Positions 55,045-64,000 are shown, counted from the first letter of the stretch. The stretch: 64,000 nt of DNA from Rhodoferax lacus (GCF_003415675.1 NZ_QFZK01000007.1:124001-188000); one strand, 5' to 3'. Numbers and translations are program-made. Notes: generated from the sequence alone by a model not told the origin.

Positions 55045-56313
55045 TTGCTGTTCGACGCCAGCTGCAAAAGCTTTCCGCAGACCGCAGCGCCCTTGCGGCC
55101 TGCGGACATACCGGCGCAAGGCTGGCAACTGCTGGCCGATGACCTGGCCTATCCGCTGGCGGTGCTGAAAAGAGCGGCACTGCAGCACAACCTGGCCTGG
55201 ATGCAGGCCTATGCCAAGCGCCGCGGCGTGCACCTGGCGCCCCATGGCAAAACCACCATGTCCCCCGAGCTGTTCCGCATGCAGCTGTCCGCTGGCGCCT
55301 GGGGCATCAGCTTTGCCACCGTGTTCCAGCTCGGCGTGGGCGTGCAGGCCGGGGTGCGGCGCAGCATCATCGCCAATCAGGTGTTGTCCCCGGCCGACCT
55401 GGCTGGCCTCTGCGCGCTGCTGCACACGCATGCCGATCTGCAGGTCTGGTTTCTGGTGGACTCGCTGGAGCAGTTGCGCCTGATCGAAGCCTGGTCTGTA
55501 ACCCAGCCCGCACACAAACCCTTTGATGTGCTGCTGGAAATTGGCGTGGCGGCCAAGCGCACCGGCGTCCGCTCGCAGGAGCAGGCGCTGGCCCTGGCAC
55601 AAGCGATTGCGCAGTCTCCGGCAGTGCGACTGGGCGGCGTGGAGTGTTACGAAGGCAATGCCGCCATAGGCGAGCCCAGCCACGACGTAGTCGCTGTCAC
55701 GGAGCTCGTGCGCCGCGTGCTGGAAGTCACCCGCCTGTGCGATGCCCAAGCCCTGTTTGCGAAGGAAGAAATTCTGCTCAGCGCCGGTGGGTCGGCGGTG
55801 TTTGATCTGGTGCTGCCGCTGCTGACCACGTCCGGCCTCTCCAAGCCGGTTGCCGGTGTGCTGCGCTCGGGCTGCTACATCACGCATGACCATGGCCACT
55901 ACAAGCGCTACCTGCAGTTGGTGGAGCAGCGCGAGGGCCTGACCGAATCCCTCCAGCCTGCCTTGGAGGTCTGGACCCAGGTGCAGTCGGTGCCCGAGCC
56001 GGGGCTGGCGTTTTTAAGTTGCGGCCGGCGCGACATTTCTTTTGACATCGAGCTGCCCATGCCACAGCGTCTGGCCCGCTCCGGCGTGCGCCGCATGGAG
56101 GACACGGTTGCCGCACCACCAGACTGGCGTATCACCCAGCTCAATGACCAGCACGCCTACCTTCAGTTCGACCCTGCAGGGGTTGTGCCCGCCGTGGGCG
56201 ACCGCGTTGTCTTGGGTCTGTCCCACCCGTGTACGACCTTTGACAAGTGGCGGTGGATGGTGGTGGCTGAAGACGATGGCCGGGTTGTTGGCGCCATTCA
56301 CACCTGTTTTTAG
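55045..56313 (+). CDS. D-threonine aldolase/D-serine deaminase-like PLP enzyme
   Basis: The 422-residue fold-type III PLP protein has the alanine-racemase N-domain. The Schiff-base Lys is in VHLAPHGKTTMSPELF, phosphate-binding residues lie in LSAGGSAVF and GCYITHDHGHY, and the C-terminal metal site is LSHPCTTFDKW. These match the DSD1/D-threonine aldolase group, which cleaves or deaminates D-amino acids using PLP and a divalent metal. The first codon appears to be TTG (55045), 12 bp after cheV. It is followed by a 515-bp gap with two conserved-core hairpins. Confidence 0.88.
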   Translation: MLFDASCKSFPQTAAPLRPADIPAQGWQLLADDLAYPLAVLKRAALQHNLAWMQAYAKRRGVHLAPHGKTTMSPELFRMQLSAGAWGISFATVFQLGVGVQAGVRRSIIANQVLSPADLAGLCALLHTHADLQVWFLVDSLEQLRLIEAWSVTQPAHKPFDVLLEIGVAAKRTGVRSQEQALALAQAIAQSPAVRLGGVECYEGNAAIGEPSHDVVAVTELVRRVLEVTRLCDAQALFAKEEILLSAGGSAVFDLVLPLLTTSGLSKPVAGVLRSGCYITHDHGHYKRYLQLVEQREGLTESLQPALEVWTQVQSVPEPGLAFLSCGRRDISFDIELPMPQRLARSGVRRMEDTVAAPPDWRITQLNDQHAYLQFDPAGVVPAVGDRVVLGLSHPCTTFDKWRWMVVAEDDGRVVGAIHTCF

Positions 56314-56365
56314 ACTTCCAGGCATTTGTTTTTTGGCTACGGCTTGCTGGCCTGCTTGGTGGGGG

Positions 56366-56441
56366 CAGAGGTTGCGGGTATCGGGGTGTCCTCATACTGC
56401 GGGTACGCACAAATCGGCCACCCCGATACCCGCAACCTCTG
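56366..56441 (+). repeat. Variable-stem/conserved-core hairpin, copy C
   Basis: A perfect 23-bp stem (56366-56388 with 56419-56441) encloses the identical 28-nt core at 56390-56417, plus orientation as in copy A. One mismatched pair (T 56389 opposite C 56418) separates stem and core. The stem sequence is unlike the other copies except for GGGTAT in the 5' arm. Confidence 0.9.
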
Positions 56442-56570
56442 TGCGTTGCGTCATGGTTCGGATACGTGAATACCAAGTCCGGACCCCCATCACCGAGGTT
56501 CAAGGCGTTCAAGGCGTGCCGGTGTGTATTGGTAGTTGGTATTCCCTTAGGACAGCATCAGCGCGACTAT

Positions 56571-56648
56571 GCGGAGAGGGCGGGTATGCCCGGGGCCGAT
56601 TTGTGCGTACCCGCAGTATGAGGCCCCGGGCATACCCGCCCTCTCCGC
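56571..56648 (-). repeat. Variable-stem/conserved-core hairpin, copy D
   Basis: A perfect 27-bp stem (56571-56597 with 56622-56648, including the CC/GG of the core) encloses the core (56598-56621) in minus orientation, as in copy B. It is the longest stem of the family and has no mismatch. The outer end of the right arm is duplicated just downstream. Confidence 0.9.
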
Positions 56649-56696
56649 GACACGCGCAGGAACAGAGACAGGTACCCTCTCCGCGACACACGCAGG
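56639..56696. repeat. Direct repeat of the right-arm end of copy D
   Basis: The 22 bases at 56639-56660 (CCCTCTCCGCGACAC then GCGCAGG) recur at 56675-56696 with one change (G to A), a 36-bp period. The first copy begins inside the right arm of hairpin D. A similar arm-end duplication is seen next to copy E at 45004-45045 with a 29-bp period. Confidence 0.8.
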
Positions 56697-56828
56697 CACA
56701 AAGCACACACAAGCCCCCACAGACACCAAGCCTGCACTACACTTCGCAACCACCGCCCCCGCCCTACCCGGACCGGGATGCACTGAGACTTGCCCACAAG
56801 GCAATGAACAACACAGGAGCCACTACCC

Positions 56829-59800
56829 ATGAACGCCCCGCTGGACCCCCGCGTCCTCTCTGAACAGTCCAAGCTGCCAGATACCCTGCGCAACGCCCTG
56901 GACTCTGTCACCCTCGACGACAAATACACCCAGGACCACGGCCCCGCTTTCATGAGCGGCATACAAGCCCTGGTGCGCCTGCCCATGCTCCAGCGCGTGC
57001 GCGATCTGCAACTCGGAAAAAACACCGCTGGCTTTGTCAGCGGCTACCGCGGCTCGCCGCTGGGCACCTATGACCAGGCTCTGGTCAAGGCCGAGAAACA
57101 CCTCCAGGCCCACCACGTTGTCTTCCAGCCCGGCGTCAACGAAGAGCTGGCCGCCACCGCACTGTGGGGCACCCAGCAACTCGGCTTTGCCCCGCCCGGC
57201 AGCAATAAGTATGACGGCGTGTTCGGCATCTGGTACGGCAAGGGCCCGGGCGTGGACCGCTGCTCGGATGTGTTCAAGCACGCCAACATGGCGGGCACCA
57301 CCCCCTGGGGTGGCGTGATTGCCGTGGCCGGCGACGACCACATTTCCAAGAGCAGCACGGCGGCCCACCAGAGCGACCACATCTTCAAGGCCTGTGGCTT
57401 GCCGGTGTTCTTCCCGGCCAACGTGCAGGAGATCCTGGATCTGGGGCTGCACGCCTTTGCCATGAGCCGCTTCTCGGGTGTGTGGGCCGGCATGAAGACC
57501 ATCCAGGAAATTGTCGAGTCCAGCGCCACGGTGCAGGTGGATGCCAACCGCGTGAACATCATCACGCCCACCGATTTTGTGATTCCAGAAGGCGGCCTGC
57601 ATATCCGCTGGCCCGACCACGCGCTGGAGCAGGAGGCGCGTCTGTTTGACTACAAGTGGTACGCGGCCCTGGCCTATATCCGCGCCAACCGCCTCAACTA
57701 CAACGCCATCGAGGGACCGAACGACCGCTTCGGCATCATCGCCAGCGGCAAGGCTTTCAATGACACGCGCCAGGCCCTCCTGGACCTGGGGCTGGATGAC
57801 GCTACCTGCAGGCGCATCGGGCTTCGCCTGCACAAGGTCGGCGTGGTCTGGCCATTGGAAGCCCAGCTCACGCGCGAATTCGCCACCGGCCTGCAGGAGA
57901 TTCTGGTGGTGGAGGAAAAGCGCCAGGTCATCGAATACCAGCTCAAGGAAGAGCTCTACAACTGGCGTGCCGATGTGCGCCCCACCGTGCTGGGCAAGTT
58001 CGACGCGGTGGAAACACCGGACCACTATGGCGCCGGTGGCGAATGGTCCATGCCCAACCCCACGGCCCACACGCTGCTGCGCGCCAACGCGGACCTGAGC
58101 CCGGCCATCATTGCGCGCGCCATTGCCAAGCGCATCAAGAAGCTGGGGCTGGATGCCGACACCACAGCGCGCATCGATGCACAACTGGCCATCCTGCAAG
58201 CGCAGGAGCAGGCCTTGCACACCATTGAGCTCACCAGCGGCAAGGCACCCGAGCGCCAGCCCTGGTTCTGCTCGGGCTGCCCGCACAACACCAGCACCCA
58301 GTTGCCCGAAGGCTCGCGCGCCATGGCCGGCATTGGCTGCCACTTCATGACCATCTGGATGGACCGCGCCACCGTAGGCTTCACGCAGATGGGTGGCGAG
58401 GGCGTGCCCTGGGTGGGGCAGCAGCCCTTCAGCACCGAACAACACATGTTTGCCAACCTGGGCGATGGCACGTATTTCCACAGCGGCATCCTGGCCATAC
58501 GCCAGAGCATTGCCGCCGGGGTGAACATCACCTACAAGATTCTCTACAACGACGCCGTGGCCATGACCGGCGGCCAGGATGTGGGCGAGCGCCATGGCGC
58601 CGCGGGCTCTCCTTGGGCTGCGGGCCACTCGGTGGTGCAGATTGCGCAAAGCATGCGTTCTGAGGGCGCCGTCAAGATCGCAATAGTCACCGACGAGCCC
58701 GAGAAGTATGCGCAAGTCAGTGGCCTGCCCGAGGGCATTGCCATCCAGCACCGTGACACGCTGGATGCCGTGCAGCGCGCATTCCGCGAGATCAAGGGTA
58801 CGACCGTCATCATCTACGACCAGACCTGCGCCACCGAGAAGCGCCGCCGCCGCAAACGCGGCACACTGGTGGACCCGGCCAAACGCGTCGTGATCAACGA
58901 GCGGGTGTGCGAGGGTTGTGGTGACTGCAGCGTGCAGAGCAACTGCATCAGCGTGGAGCCGCTGGAGACCGAACTGGGCCGCAAGCGACAGATCAACCAG
59001 AGCAGCTGCAACAAGGATTTTTCCTGCCTCAAGGGCTTTTGCCCGAGCTTTGTGACGGTGGAAGGTGGCAAGCTCAAGAAGCCCAAGGGTGCAGGCACGT
59101 CACCCACCGGGCAGACCGCGGCCTTGCCAGACCTGCCACCGGCACCCGTGCTGCCCGACCTGCACAGCGCACCCGGCGCGGTGTGGGGCATGGTGGTGGC
59201 CGGTGTGGGCGGCACCGGCGTTATCACCATTGGCCAATTGCTGGGTATGGCTGCGCACCTGGAGGGTCTGGGCATCGTGACGCAGGACGCCGGGGGTCTG
59301 GCGCAAAAGGGGGGTGCCACCTGGAGCCATGTGCAGATCGGCGCCACGCAGGATCACCTGCGCACCACGCGCGTGGGCATGGCCTCGGCCGACCTCATCA
59401 TCGGCTGCGACCCTATCGTGGTGGCCGGCAAGGAAACGCTGGGCCGCATGCGCAGCGGGCGCACCCATGTGGCGCTGAACAGCCACACGGCACCCACGGC
59501 CGGGTTTGTGAAGAGCGCGGACTGGGTCAACCCCGGCGTGCAGTGCCTGCAGGACATTGCCCAGGCTGTGGGCCAGGACCAGCTGGCGGTGTTCGACGCC
59601 GATGCCCTGTCCATCCAACTGCTGGGCGACGCCATCTACACCAACCCCATGTTGCTGGGTTTTGCCTGGCAAAAGGGCTGGATACCGCTGCAGCGTGCGT
59701 CCCTCATGCGTGCCATCGAACTCAACGCCGTGGCGGTGGCCAACAACCGTGCCGCTTTTGAGTGGGGTTGCCGCGCTGCGGCCGACCCGCAGGCCGTGCA

Positions 59801-60524
59801 GCGCCTGCTGAATCCCGCGCAGGTGATTGCCTTCACCCCGCGCCCCAAGACCGGCCGTGACGCGCTGGATGCGCTGGTGCAGCACCGTGTGGCCATCCTC
59901 ACGCAGTACCAGAACGCCGCCTATGCAGACAGCTACCGCGCCTTTGTGGAGCAGGTGCGCGCTGCCGAGTCTGCATTGGGTGCAGGCGACGCATTGCCCC
60001 TGAGCGAGGCCGTGGCACGCTACCTGTTCAAGCTCATGGCCTACAAGGACGAGTACGAAGTGGCCCGCCTGCACAGCGATGCTGGATTTGCGTCCCAGGT
60101 GCAGGCGCAGTTCGAGGGTGACTTCAAGCTGCACTACCACCTGGCGCCGCCGCTGTTTGCCAAGCGCAACGCCAGGGGCGAGTTGCAAAAGCAGGCGTTC
60201 GGACCGTGGATGGGCGTGGCCATGCGCGCTCTGGCCCGGTTGAAGTTCCTGCGCGGCACAGCGCTGGATGTATTCGGCCGCAGCGAGGAGCGCCGCACCG
60301 AGCGCGCCTTGATCGCCGCGTACCGCAAGGACCTGGAGGCCATGCTGTCCACACTCACCGTGGCCAACCGGGATGCCGCTGCCGCCTTTGCCCGTGTGCC
60401 CGAGCAGATACGCGGCTTTGGCCATGTAAAAGAACGGCACCTGGTGGCGGCGCAGCAGCAGTGGGAGGTGCTGCTTGAACGATTCAGGCAACAAAGCCGC
60501 TCAGATGATGCGCGCATGGCTTAG
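56829..60524 (+). CDS. Fused indolepyruvate ferredoxin oxidoreductase family protein
   Basis: This 1231-residue protein combines the TPP-binding alpha-like part and the gamma-like part of indolepyruvate:ferredoxin oxidoreductase. It has a pyrimidine domain (FVSGYRGSPLGTYDQAL), a TPP domain (CSGCPHNTSTQLPEGS, MGGEGVPWVGQQPF, NLGDGTYFHSG) and an iron-sulfur Cys set (CEGCGDCSVQSNC, then SSCNKDFSCLKGFCPSF). The C-terminal gamma domain begins GVGGTGVITIGQLLG. It probably decarboxylates aryl or branched 2-oxoacids to acyl-CoA. No ferredoxin gene is adjacent. Start is ATG 56829. Confidence 0.95.
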   Translation: MNAPLDPRVLSEQSKLPDTLRNALDSVTLDDKYTQDHGPAFMSGIQALVRLPMLQRVRDLQLGKNTAGFVSGYRGSPLGTYDQALVKAEKHLQAHHVVFQPGVNEELAATALWGTQQLGFAPPGSNKYDGVFGIWYGKGPGVDRCSDVFKHANMAGTTPWGGVIAVAGDDHISKSSTAAHQSDHIFKACGLPVFFPANVQEILDLGLHAFAMSRFSGVWAGMKTIQEIVESSATVQVDANRVNIITPTDFVIPEGGLHIRWPDHALEQEARLFDYKWYAALAYIRANRLNYNAIEGPNDRFGIIASGKAFNDTRQALLDLGLDDATCRRIGLRLHKVGVVWPLEAQLTREFATGLQEILVVEEKRQVIEYQLKEELYNWRADVRPTVLGKFDAVETPDHYGAGGEWSMPNPTAHTLLRANADLSPAIIARAIAKRIKKLGLDADTTARIDAQLAILQAQEQALHTIELTSGKAPERQPWFCSGCPHNTSTQLPEGSRAMAGIGCHFMTIWMDRATVGFTQMGGEGVPWVGQQPFSTEQHMFANLGDGTYFHSGILAIRQSIAAGVNITYKILYNDAVAMTGGQDVGERHGAAGSPWAAGHSVVQIAQSMRSEGAVKIAIVTDEPEKYAQVSGLPEGIAIQHRDTLDAVQRAFREIKGTTVIIYDQTCATEKRRRRKRGTLVDPAKRVVINERVCEGCGDCSVQSNCISVEPLETELGRKRQINQSSCNKDFSCLKGFCPSFVTVEGGKLKKPKGAGTSPTGQTAALPDLPPAPVLPDLHSAPGAVWGMVVAGVGGTGVITIGQLLGMAAHLEGLGIVTQDAGGLAQKGGATWSHVQIGATQDHLRTTRVGMASADLIIGCDPIVVAGKETLGRMRSGRTHVALNSHTAPTAGFVKSADWVNPGVQCLQDIAQAVGQDQLAVFDADALSIQLLGDAIYTNPMLLGFAWQKGWIPLQRASLMRAIELNAVAVANNRAAFEWGCRAAADPQAVQRLLNPAQVIAFTPRPKTGRDALDALVQHRVAILTQYQNAAYADSYRAFVEQVRAAESALGAGDALPLSEAVARYLFKLMAYKDEYEVARLHSDAGFASQVQAQFEGDFKLHYHLAPPLFAKRNARGELQKQAFGPWMGVAMRALARLKFLRGTALDVFGRSEERRTERALIAAYRKDLEAMLSTLTVANRDAAAAFARVPEQIRGFGHVKERHLVAAQQQWEVLLERFRQQSRSDDARMA

Positions 60525-60661
60525 GGCATGGCCTCAGGTGGAGTAGGTGACATACCAGCCCCGTACAATGGCAGGCTGACCCTCACCCACTGATGCGGCC
60601 TCTTTCGGGCTGCGCGCGGGTGGGCCTTAGCCCTGTTTCCCCCCATTTGTGGAGTTTGCCT

Positions 60662-60994
60662 GTGTTCATTTCTTCTGCCTTTGCCCAAACCGCCCCCGCT
60701 GCTGCCGCTGGTGGCGACATGCAGTCTTCCCTGATGAGCATGCTGCCCCTGGTGCTGATGTTCGTGGTGCTGTACTTCGTCATGATCCGCCCCCAGATGA
60801 GGAAGCAAAAGGAAGCCAAGGCCATGATCGACGCGCTTGCCAAGGGTGACGAAGTGGTGACCGTGGGTGGCATGCTGGGCAAGATCAGCAAGATCAATGA
60901 CAACAGCCTGAGTGTGGAAGTGGCCAATGGCGTGGAAGTGCAGATCCAGCGCAACGCGGTGGTGCAGGTGCTGCCCAAGGGCACGATCAAGTAA
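60662..60994 (+). CDS. yajC: Preprotein translocase subunit YajC
   Basis: The 110-residue single-span protein associates with SecDF at the Sec translocon. I place the start at GTG 60662 (MFISSAFAQTAPAAAAGG), 7 bases after GGAG at 60651; the longer frame from 60593 has no family sequence. The helix is SMLPLVLMFVVLYFVMIRPQ, followed by MRKQKEAKAMIDALAKGDEVVTVGGMLGKI. secD and secF follow. The usual upstream tgt gene is absent; an oxidoreductase precedes instead. Confidence 0.96.
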   Translation: MFISSAFAQTAPAAAAGGDMQSSLMSMLPLVLMFVVLYFVMIRPQMRKQKEAKAMIDALAKGDEVVTVGGMLGKISKINDNSLSVEVANGVEVQIQRNAVVQVLPKGTIK

Positions 60995-61021
60995 TCCGTT
61001 CACTCACAGTCTGGCGCGATC

Positions 61022-62914
61022 ATGAACCGTTATCCGGTGTGGAAGTACGCGATCCTGGTGATCGCGCTGTTGGTGGGTGGCCTGTTTGCGCTGCCCAATC
61101 TGTTTGGTGAATCTCCGGCGGTTCAGGTCTCGGTGGCCAAGCCCGGCATGCAACTCGATACCGCTGCCCTGGGTCGGGTGGAAGAGTCGCTCAAAGCGGT
61201 GGGACTGGCGCCCGACAGCCTGGTACTCGAAGGCAGCTCCATCAAGGCGCGCTTTGCCAACACCGACGCCCAGCTCAAGGCCAAGGACGCGATCCAGAAG
61301 GCACTGAACCCGGATGCGGAAAACCCCGCCTATGTGGTGGCCCTCAACCTGCTGACACGCTCGCCCGCCTGGCTGAGCGCCCTGCGCGCTTCGCCCATGT
61401 ACCTGGGTCTGGACTTGCGCGGTGGCGTGCACTTCATGCTGCAGGTGGACATGCAGGCCGCACTCTCCAAGCGTGCCGAGTCGCTGGCCGGTGACATCCG
61501 CACCACGCTGCGCGAAAAGGATGTGCGCCACAGCGGCATCACCCGCAACGGACAGACCGTGGAAGTGAAGTTCCGGGATGCCGCCGCCATGGACGCAGCC
61601 AAGGCCATCATCCAGGACAGCTTCCAGGAACTCACCAGCACCACCGCGCCCGATGGCACGGAGTTCAAGCTGGTGGCCTCCATCAACCCGGTGGCCGGCC
61701 GCAAGATCCAGGAGCAGGCGCTCAAGCAGAACATCACCACCCTGCACAACCGGATCAACGAACTCGGCGTGGCCGAGCCGGTGATCCAGCAGCAGGGCCT
61801 GGACCGCATCGTGGTGCAACTGCCCGGTGTGCAGGACACGGCCAAGGCCAAGGACATTCTGGGGCGCACCGCCACGCTCGAAATCCGCATGGTCGAAGAA
61901 AGCGCCGAGGCGCGTGCAGCCGAGACCGGCTCCGGCCCAGTGCCCTTTGGCACCGAGCGTTTTCTGGAGCGCACCGGCCAGCCCGTCATCGTGAAGAAGC
62001 AGGTCATCCTGACCGGCGACAATCTCACCGATGCCCAGCCCGGCTTTGACAGCCAGACCCAGGAAGCCGCCGTGCACCTGACGCTGGACGCCAAGGGCTC
62101 GCGCATCTTCCGCGACGTCACGCGCGAAAGCATCGGCAAGCGCATGGCCATCCTGCTGTTCGAGAAGGGCAAGGGCGAAGTCGTCACCGCGCCGGTGATC
62201 CGCTCCGAGATCGGTGGCGGACGGGTGCAGATCTCCGGTCGCATGACCACCACCGAGGCGGCCGATACGGCGCTGCTGCTGCGCGCAGGCTCGCTTGCCG
62301 CGCCCATGGAAATCATCGAAGAGCGCACCATCGGCCCGTCGCTCGGTGCCGAGAACATTGCCAAGGGCTTCAACAGTGTGACCTGGGGTTTCCTGGCCGT
62401 TGCAGCTTTCATGTGCATGTACTACATGCTGTTTGGTGTGATCTCCAGCATCGCCCTGGCCTTCAATTTGTTGCTGCTGGTGGCCGTACTGTCCATGCTG
62501 CAGGCCACGCTCACGCTGCCGGGCATGGCGGCCATGGCGCTGGTGCTGGGTATGGCCATTGATGCCAACGTGCTGATCAACGAGCGTGTACGTGAAGAGC
62601 TGCGCAACGGCGCCTCGCCGCAGGCTGCCATCCACGCCGGTTACGACCGCGCCTGGGCCACCATCATCGACTCCAACGTCACCACCCTGATCGCCGGCCT
62701 GGCCTTGCTGGCCTTTGGTTCGGGCCCGGTGCGCGGCTTTGCCGTGGTGCACTGCCTGGGCATTCTGACCAGCATGTTCTCGGGTGTTTTCTTCTCGCGC
62801 GGCGTGGTAAATTTATGGTACGGACGGCAGAAGAAGCTCAAGGGCGTTTCCATTGGAACCGTCTGGCGGCCCGCAACGGGTGACGCGCTCACGGCCGGCC
62901 AACAGGGAAAATAA
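61022..62914 (+). CDS. secD: Protein translocase subunit SecD
   Basis: The 630-residue RND-family protein uses the proton-motive force to complete protein export. Helix one is YAILVIALLVGGLFALPNLF. The D1 motif LGLDLRGGVHFMLQVDM, the P1-domain INELGVAEPVIQQQGLDRIVVQLPG and C-terminal helices (LAVAAFMCMYYMLFGVISSIAL; LVLGMAIDANVLINERVREEL, with the conserved Asp) are present. It lies 27 bp after yajC and 3 bp before secF. Confidence 0.98.
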   Translation: MNRYPVWKYAILVIALLVGGLFALPNLFGESPAVQVSVAKPGMQLDTAALGRVEESLKAVGLAPDSLVLEGSSIKARFANTDAQLKAKDAIQKALNPDAENPAYVVALNLLTRSPAWLSALRASPMYLGLDLRGGVHFMLQVDMQAALSKRAESLAGDIRTTLREKDVRHSGITRNGQTVEVKFRDAAAMDAAKAIIQDSFQELTSTTAPDGTEFKLVASINPVAGRKIQEQALKQNITTLHNRINELGVAEPVIQQQGLDRIVVQLPGVQDTAKAKDILGRTATLEIRMVEESAEARAAETGSGPVPFGTERFLERTGQPVIVKKQVILTGDNLTDAQPGFDSQTQEAAVHLTLDAKGSRIFRDVTRESIGKRMAILLFEKGKGEVVTAPVIRSEIGGGRVQISGRMTTTEAADTALLLRAGSLAAPMEIIEERTIGPSLGAENIAKGFNSVTWGFLAVAAFMCMYYMLFGVISSIALAFNLLLLVAVLSMLQATLTLPGMAAMALVLGMAIDANVLINERVREELRNGASPQAAIHAGYDRAWATIIDSNVTTLIAGLALLAFGSGPVRGFAVVHCLGILTSMFSGVFFSRGVVNLWYGRQKKLKGVSIGTVWRPATGDALTAGQQGK

Positions 62915-62917
62915 AAA

Positions 62918-63871
62918 ATGGAATTTTTCAAAATCCGCCGCGACATTCCGTTCATGCGGAATGCGCTGGTGTTCAACGCGGTGTCTGCCCTGACCTTCCT
63001 GGCGGCCGTCTTCTTCCTGTTCTCGCGTGGCCTGCATCTCTCGGTGGAGTTCACCGGCGGCACGCTCATGGAGGTGAGCTACTCCCAGCCCGCTGACCTG
63101 AACGCCATCCGCTCGGCCGTGGACGCCCTGGGCATCAAGGACGTGCAGGTGCAGAACTTCGGCACGGCGCAGGACGTTCTGATCCGCATGCCGGTGCAAA
63201 AGGGCAGCAACAGCGCCCAACAGAGCGAGAAGGTACTCACCGCACTCAAGGCCGTGGACCCCAGTGCCACCCAGCGCCGCACCGAGTTTGTCGGCCCGCA
63301 GGTGGGCGATGAACTCGCGGCCGACGGCCTCAAGGCGCTGGCCTGCGTGGTGGCCGGCATCATGCTGTACTTGGCCATCCGCTTCGAGTGGAAGTTTGCC
63401 GTGGCGGCCATCATCGCCAACCTGCACGACGTGGTCATCATCCTGGGCTTCTTTGCTTTCTTCCAGTGGGAGTTTTCGCTGCCGGTGCTGGCTGCGGTGT
63501 TGGCGGTGCTGGGTTATTCGGTGAACGAATCAGTGGTCATTTTTGACCGGATCCGCGAGAACTTCCGCCGCTACCGCAAGATGAACACACAGGCGGTCAT
63601 CGACAACGCCATCACCTCCACCATCAGCCGCACCATCATCACCCACGGCTGCACCCAGCTCATGGTGTTGTCCATGCTGTTGTTCGGTGGTGCCACGCTG
63701 CATTATTTTGCGTTGGCCCTCACGATTGGTATTTTGTTCGGTATTTACTCCTCGGTGTTTGTGGCCGCAGCCATCGCCATGTGGCTCGGCATCCAGCGCG
63801 AAGACCTGATCAAGACCGGCAGCAAAAAAGAAGAAGACCCCAACGACCCGAACGCAGGCGCCACCGTTTAA
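62918..63871 (+). CDS. secF: Protein translocase subunit SecF
   Basis: The 317-residue partner of SecD has six transmembrane segments. The hallmark VEFTGGTLMEVSYSQ follows the first, EFVGPQVGDELAADGLKAL marks the second, and LAVLGYSVNESVVIFDRIRENF and ITHGCTQLMVLSMLLFGG lie in the C-terminal half. The C-terminus is short and charged (KKEEDPNDPNAG). It is the last complete gene of the yajC-secDF operon. Confidence 0.98.
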   Translation: MEFFKIRRDIPFMRNALVFNAVSALTFLAAVFFLFSRGLHLSVEFTGGTLMEVSYSQPADLNAIRSAVDALGIKDVQVQNFGTAQDVLIRMPVQKGSNSAQQSEKVLTALKAVDPSATQRRTEFVGPQVGDELAADGLKALACVVAGIMLYLAIRFEWKFAVAAIIANLHDVVIILGFFAFFQWEFSLPVLAAVLAVLGYSVNESVVIFDRIRENFRRYRKMNTQAVIDNAITSTISRTIITHGCTQLMVLSMLLFGGATLHYFALALTIGILFGIYSSVFVAAAIAMWLGIQREDLIKTGSKKEEDPNDPNAGATV

Positions 63872-63883
63872 CATCTGGTGGTC

Positions 63884-64000
63884 ATGGTCACATCGTCAAC
63901 CTTTTCACCGCGCGCGCAGCTAGGCAAAACTGTACGCGAGCGCTACCTCGCCGATGTCAGCAAAGCCATGGTCGAAATTGGAACGGTAGTGCAGTCGCAC
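63884..64000 (+). CDS. Start of an unidentified CDS (3' end beyond window)
   Basis: An ATG at 63884, 12 bp after the secF stop with a GGTGG element upstream, opens a frame to the window end. It encodes MVTSSTFSPRAQLGKTVRER, then YLADVSKAMVEIGTVVQSH. The RERYLADVSKAM stretch resembles, from memory, the N-terminus of DUF1631 proteins of this order, but 39 residues are too few to be sure. It could be cotranscribed with secDF. Confidence 0.5.
   Translation, partial: MVTSSTFSPRAQLGKTVRERYLADVSKAMVEIGTVVQSH

Larger units (their letters stand above)
56314..56828. other. 515-bp intergenic region with paired hairpins
   Basis: No plausible ORF is seen. The region contains hairpin copies C (56366-56441) and D (56571-56648) in opposite core orientation, 129 bp apart, and a 22-base direct repeat with one mismatch at 56639-56660 and 56675-56696. 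The remaining sequence before the oxidoreductase start is CA-rich, and I can defend no promoter in it. Confidence 0.8.

Overview
The window is high-GC, densely coded bacterial chromosome. Gene content and order (recA-recX, sucCD, a type IV pilin next to a PglL-like ligase, moaC, purB, glnE/yhdP, yajC-secDF) and codon use suggest a betaproteobacterium of the order Burkholderiales, most likely family Comamonadaceae (Rhodoferax/Polaromonas/Acidovorax-like). This is inferred from recognised proteins; no rRNA gene is present to confirm it. I see no tRNA or rRNA gene, CRISPR array, insertion sequence or prophage.

Layout. 1-4.4 kb: a somewhat accessory stretch with an AAA/DUF4143 ATPase cut by the window edge, an orphan addiction-module antitoxin, a DUF91/DUF5655-type nuclease and a NERD-nuclease/UvrD-like helicase. 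4.5-9.7 kb: topoisomerase III with a histone-H1-like Lys/Ala linker and a C-terminal SWIB domain, divergent from a SET-domain protein, then birA and a SPOR-like protein. 9.7-14.2 kb: a TctE-like sensor kinase whose response regulator carries an in-frame TAG, a MarR regulator, recA and recX. 14.6-17.8 kb: argC (type 2) divergent from sucCD. 18.0-29.0 kb: a signalling/pilus block with CHASE2 Ser/Thr kinase, PP2C phosphatase, double-FHA protein, GAF-PilB-type ATPase, two nearly identical pilins, a TPR/GT-C-like membrane protein and a PglL-like O-oligosaccharyltransferase. 29.0-35.6 kb: moaC, a BepA-like M48 protease, a small PF04020-type membrane protein, TerC, DUF3717-DUF1289, yaeQ, purB, a GST and a zinc-ribbon protein. 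35.6-42.8 kb: an eight-gene, translationally coupled minus-strand operon for modified fatty acids (FAD oxidoreductase, DUF1365, Cfa-like methyltransferase, chalcone-isomerase-like, MFS, DUF3833 lipoprotein, SDR, NTF2-like). 43.0-47.8 kb: a degenerate HD-GYP protein, rfaE2 and glnE. 47.8-56.3 kb: yhdP, a nitrilase-like hydrolase, a 44-codon membrane ORF, mltA, cheV and a D-threonine-aldolase-like enzyme. 56.8-64.0 kb: a fused indolepyruvate ferredoxin oxidoreductase, yajC-secD-secF and the start of one more CDS.

The most unusual structure is non-coding. Five intergenic hairpins (14253-14326, 14479-14556, 44932-45007, 56366-56441, 56571-56648) each have a perfect 20-27 bp stem. The stem sequence differs in every copy, yet four copies enclose an identical 28-nt core in one orientation or the other. 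The fifth core is diverged, but its apical 4-bp stem is preserved by compensatory change. Two loci hold head-to-head pairs about 210-230 bp apart. They have no U-tracts and are not ordinary terminators. They look like a structured repeat family, perhaps REP-like or a recombinase or RNA substrate, whose arms evolve in concert.

Other points for follow-up are the SET/TopB-SWIB pair, the stop codon in the response regulator, the phospho-signalling cassette joined to pilus genes with a sigma-54-type promoter before the first pilin, and the tiny ORF whose start codon overlaps that of mltA on the opposite strand.
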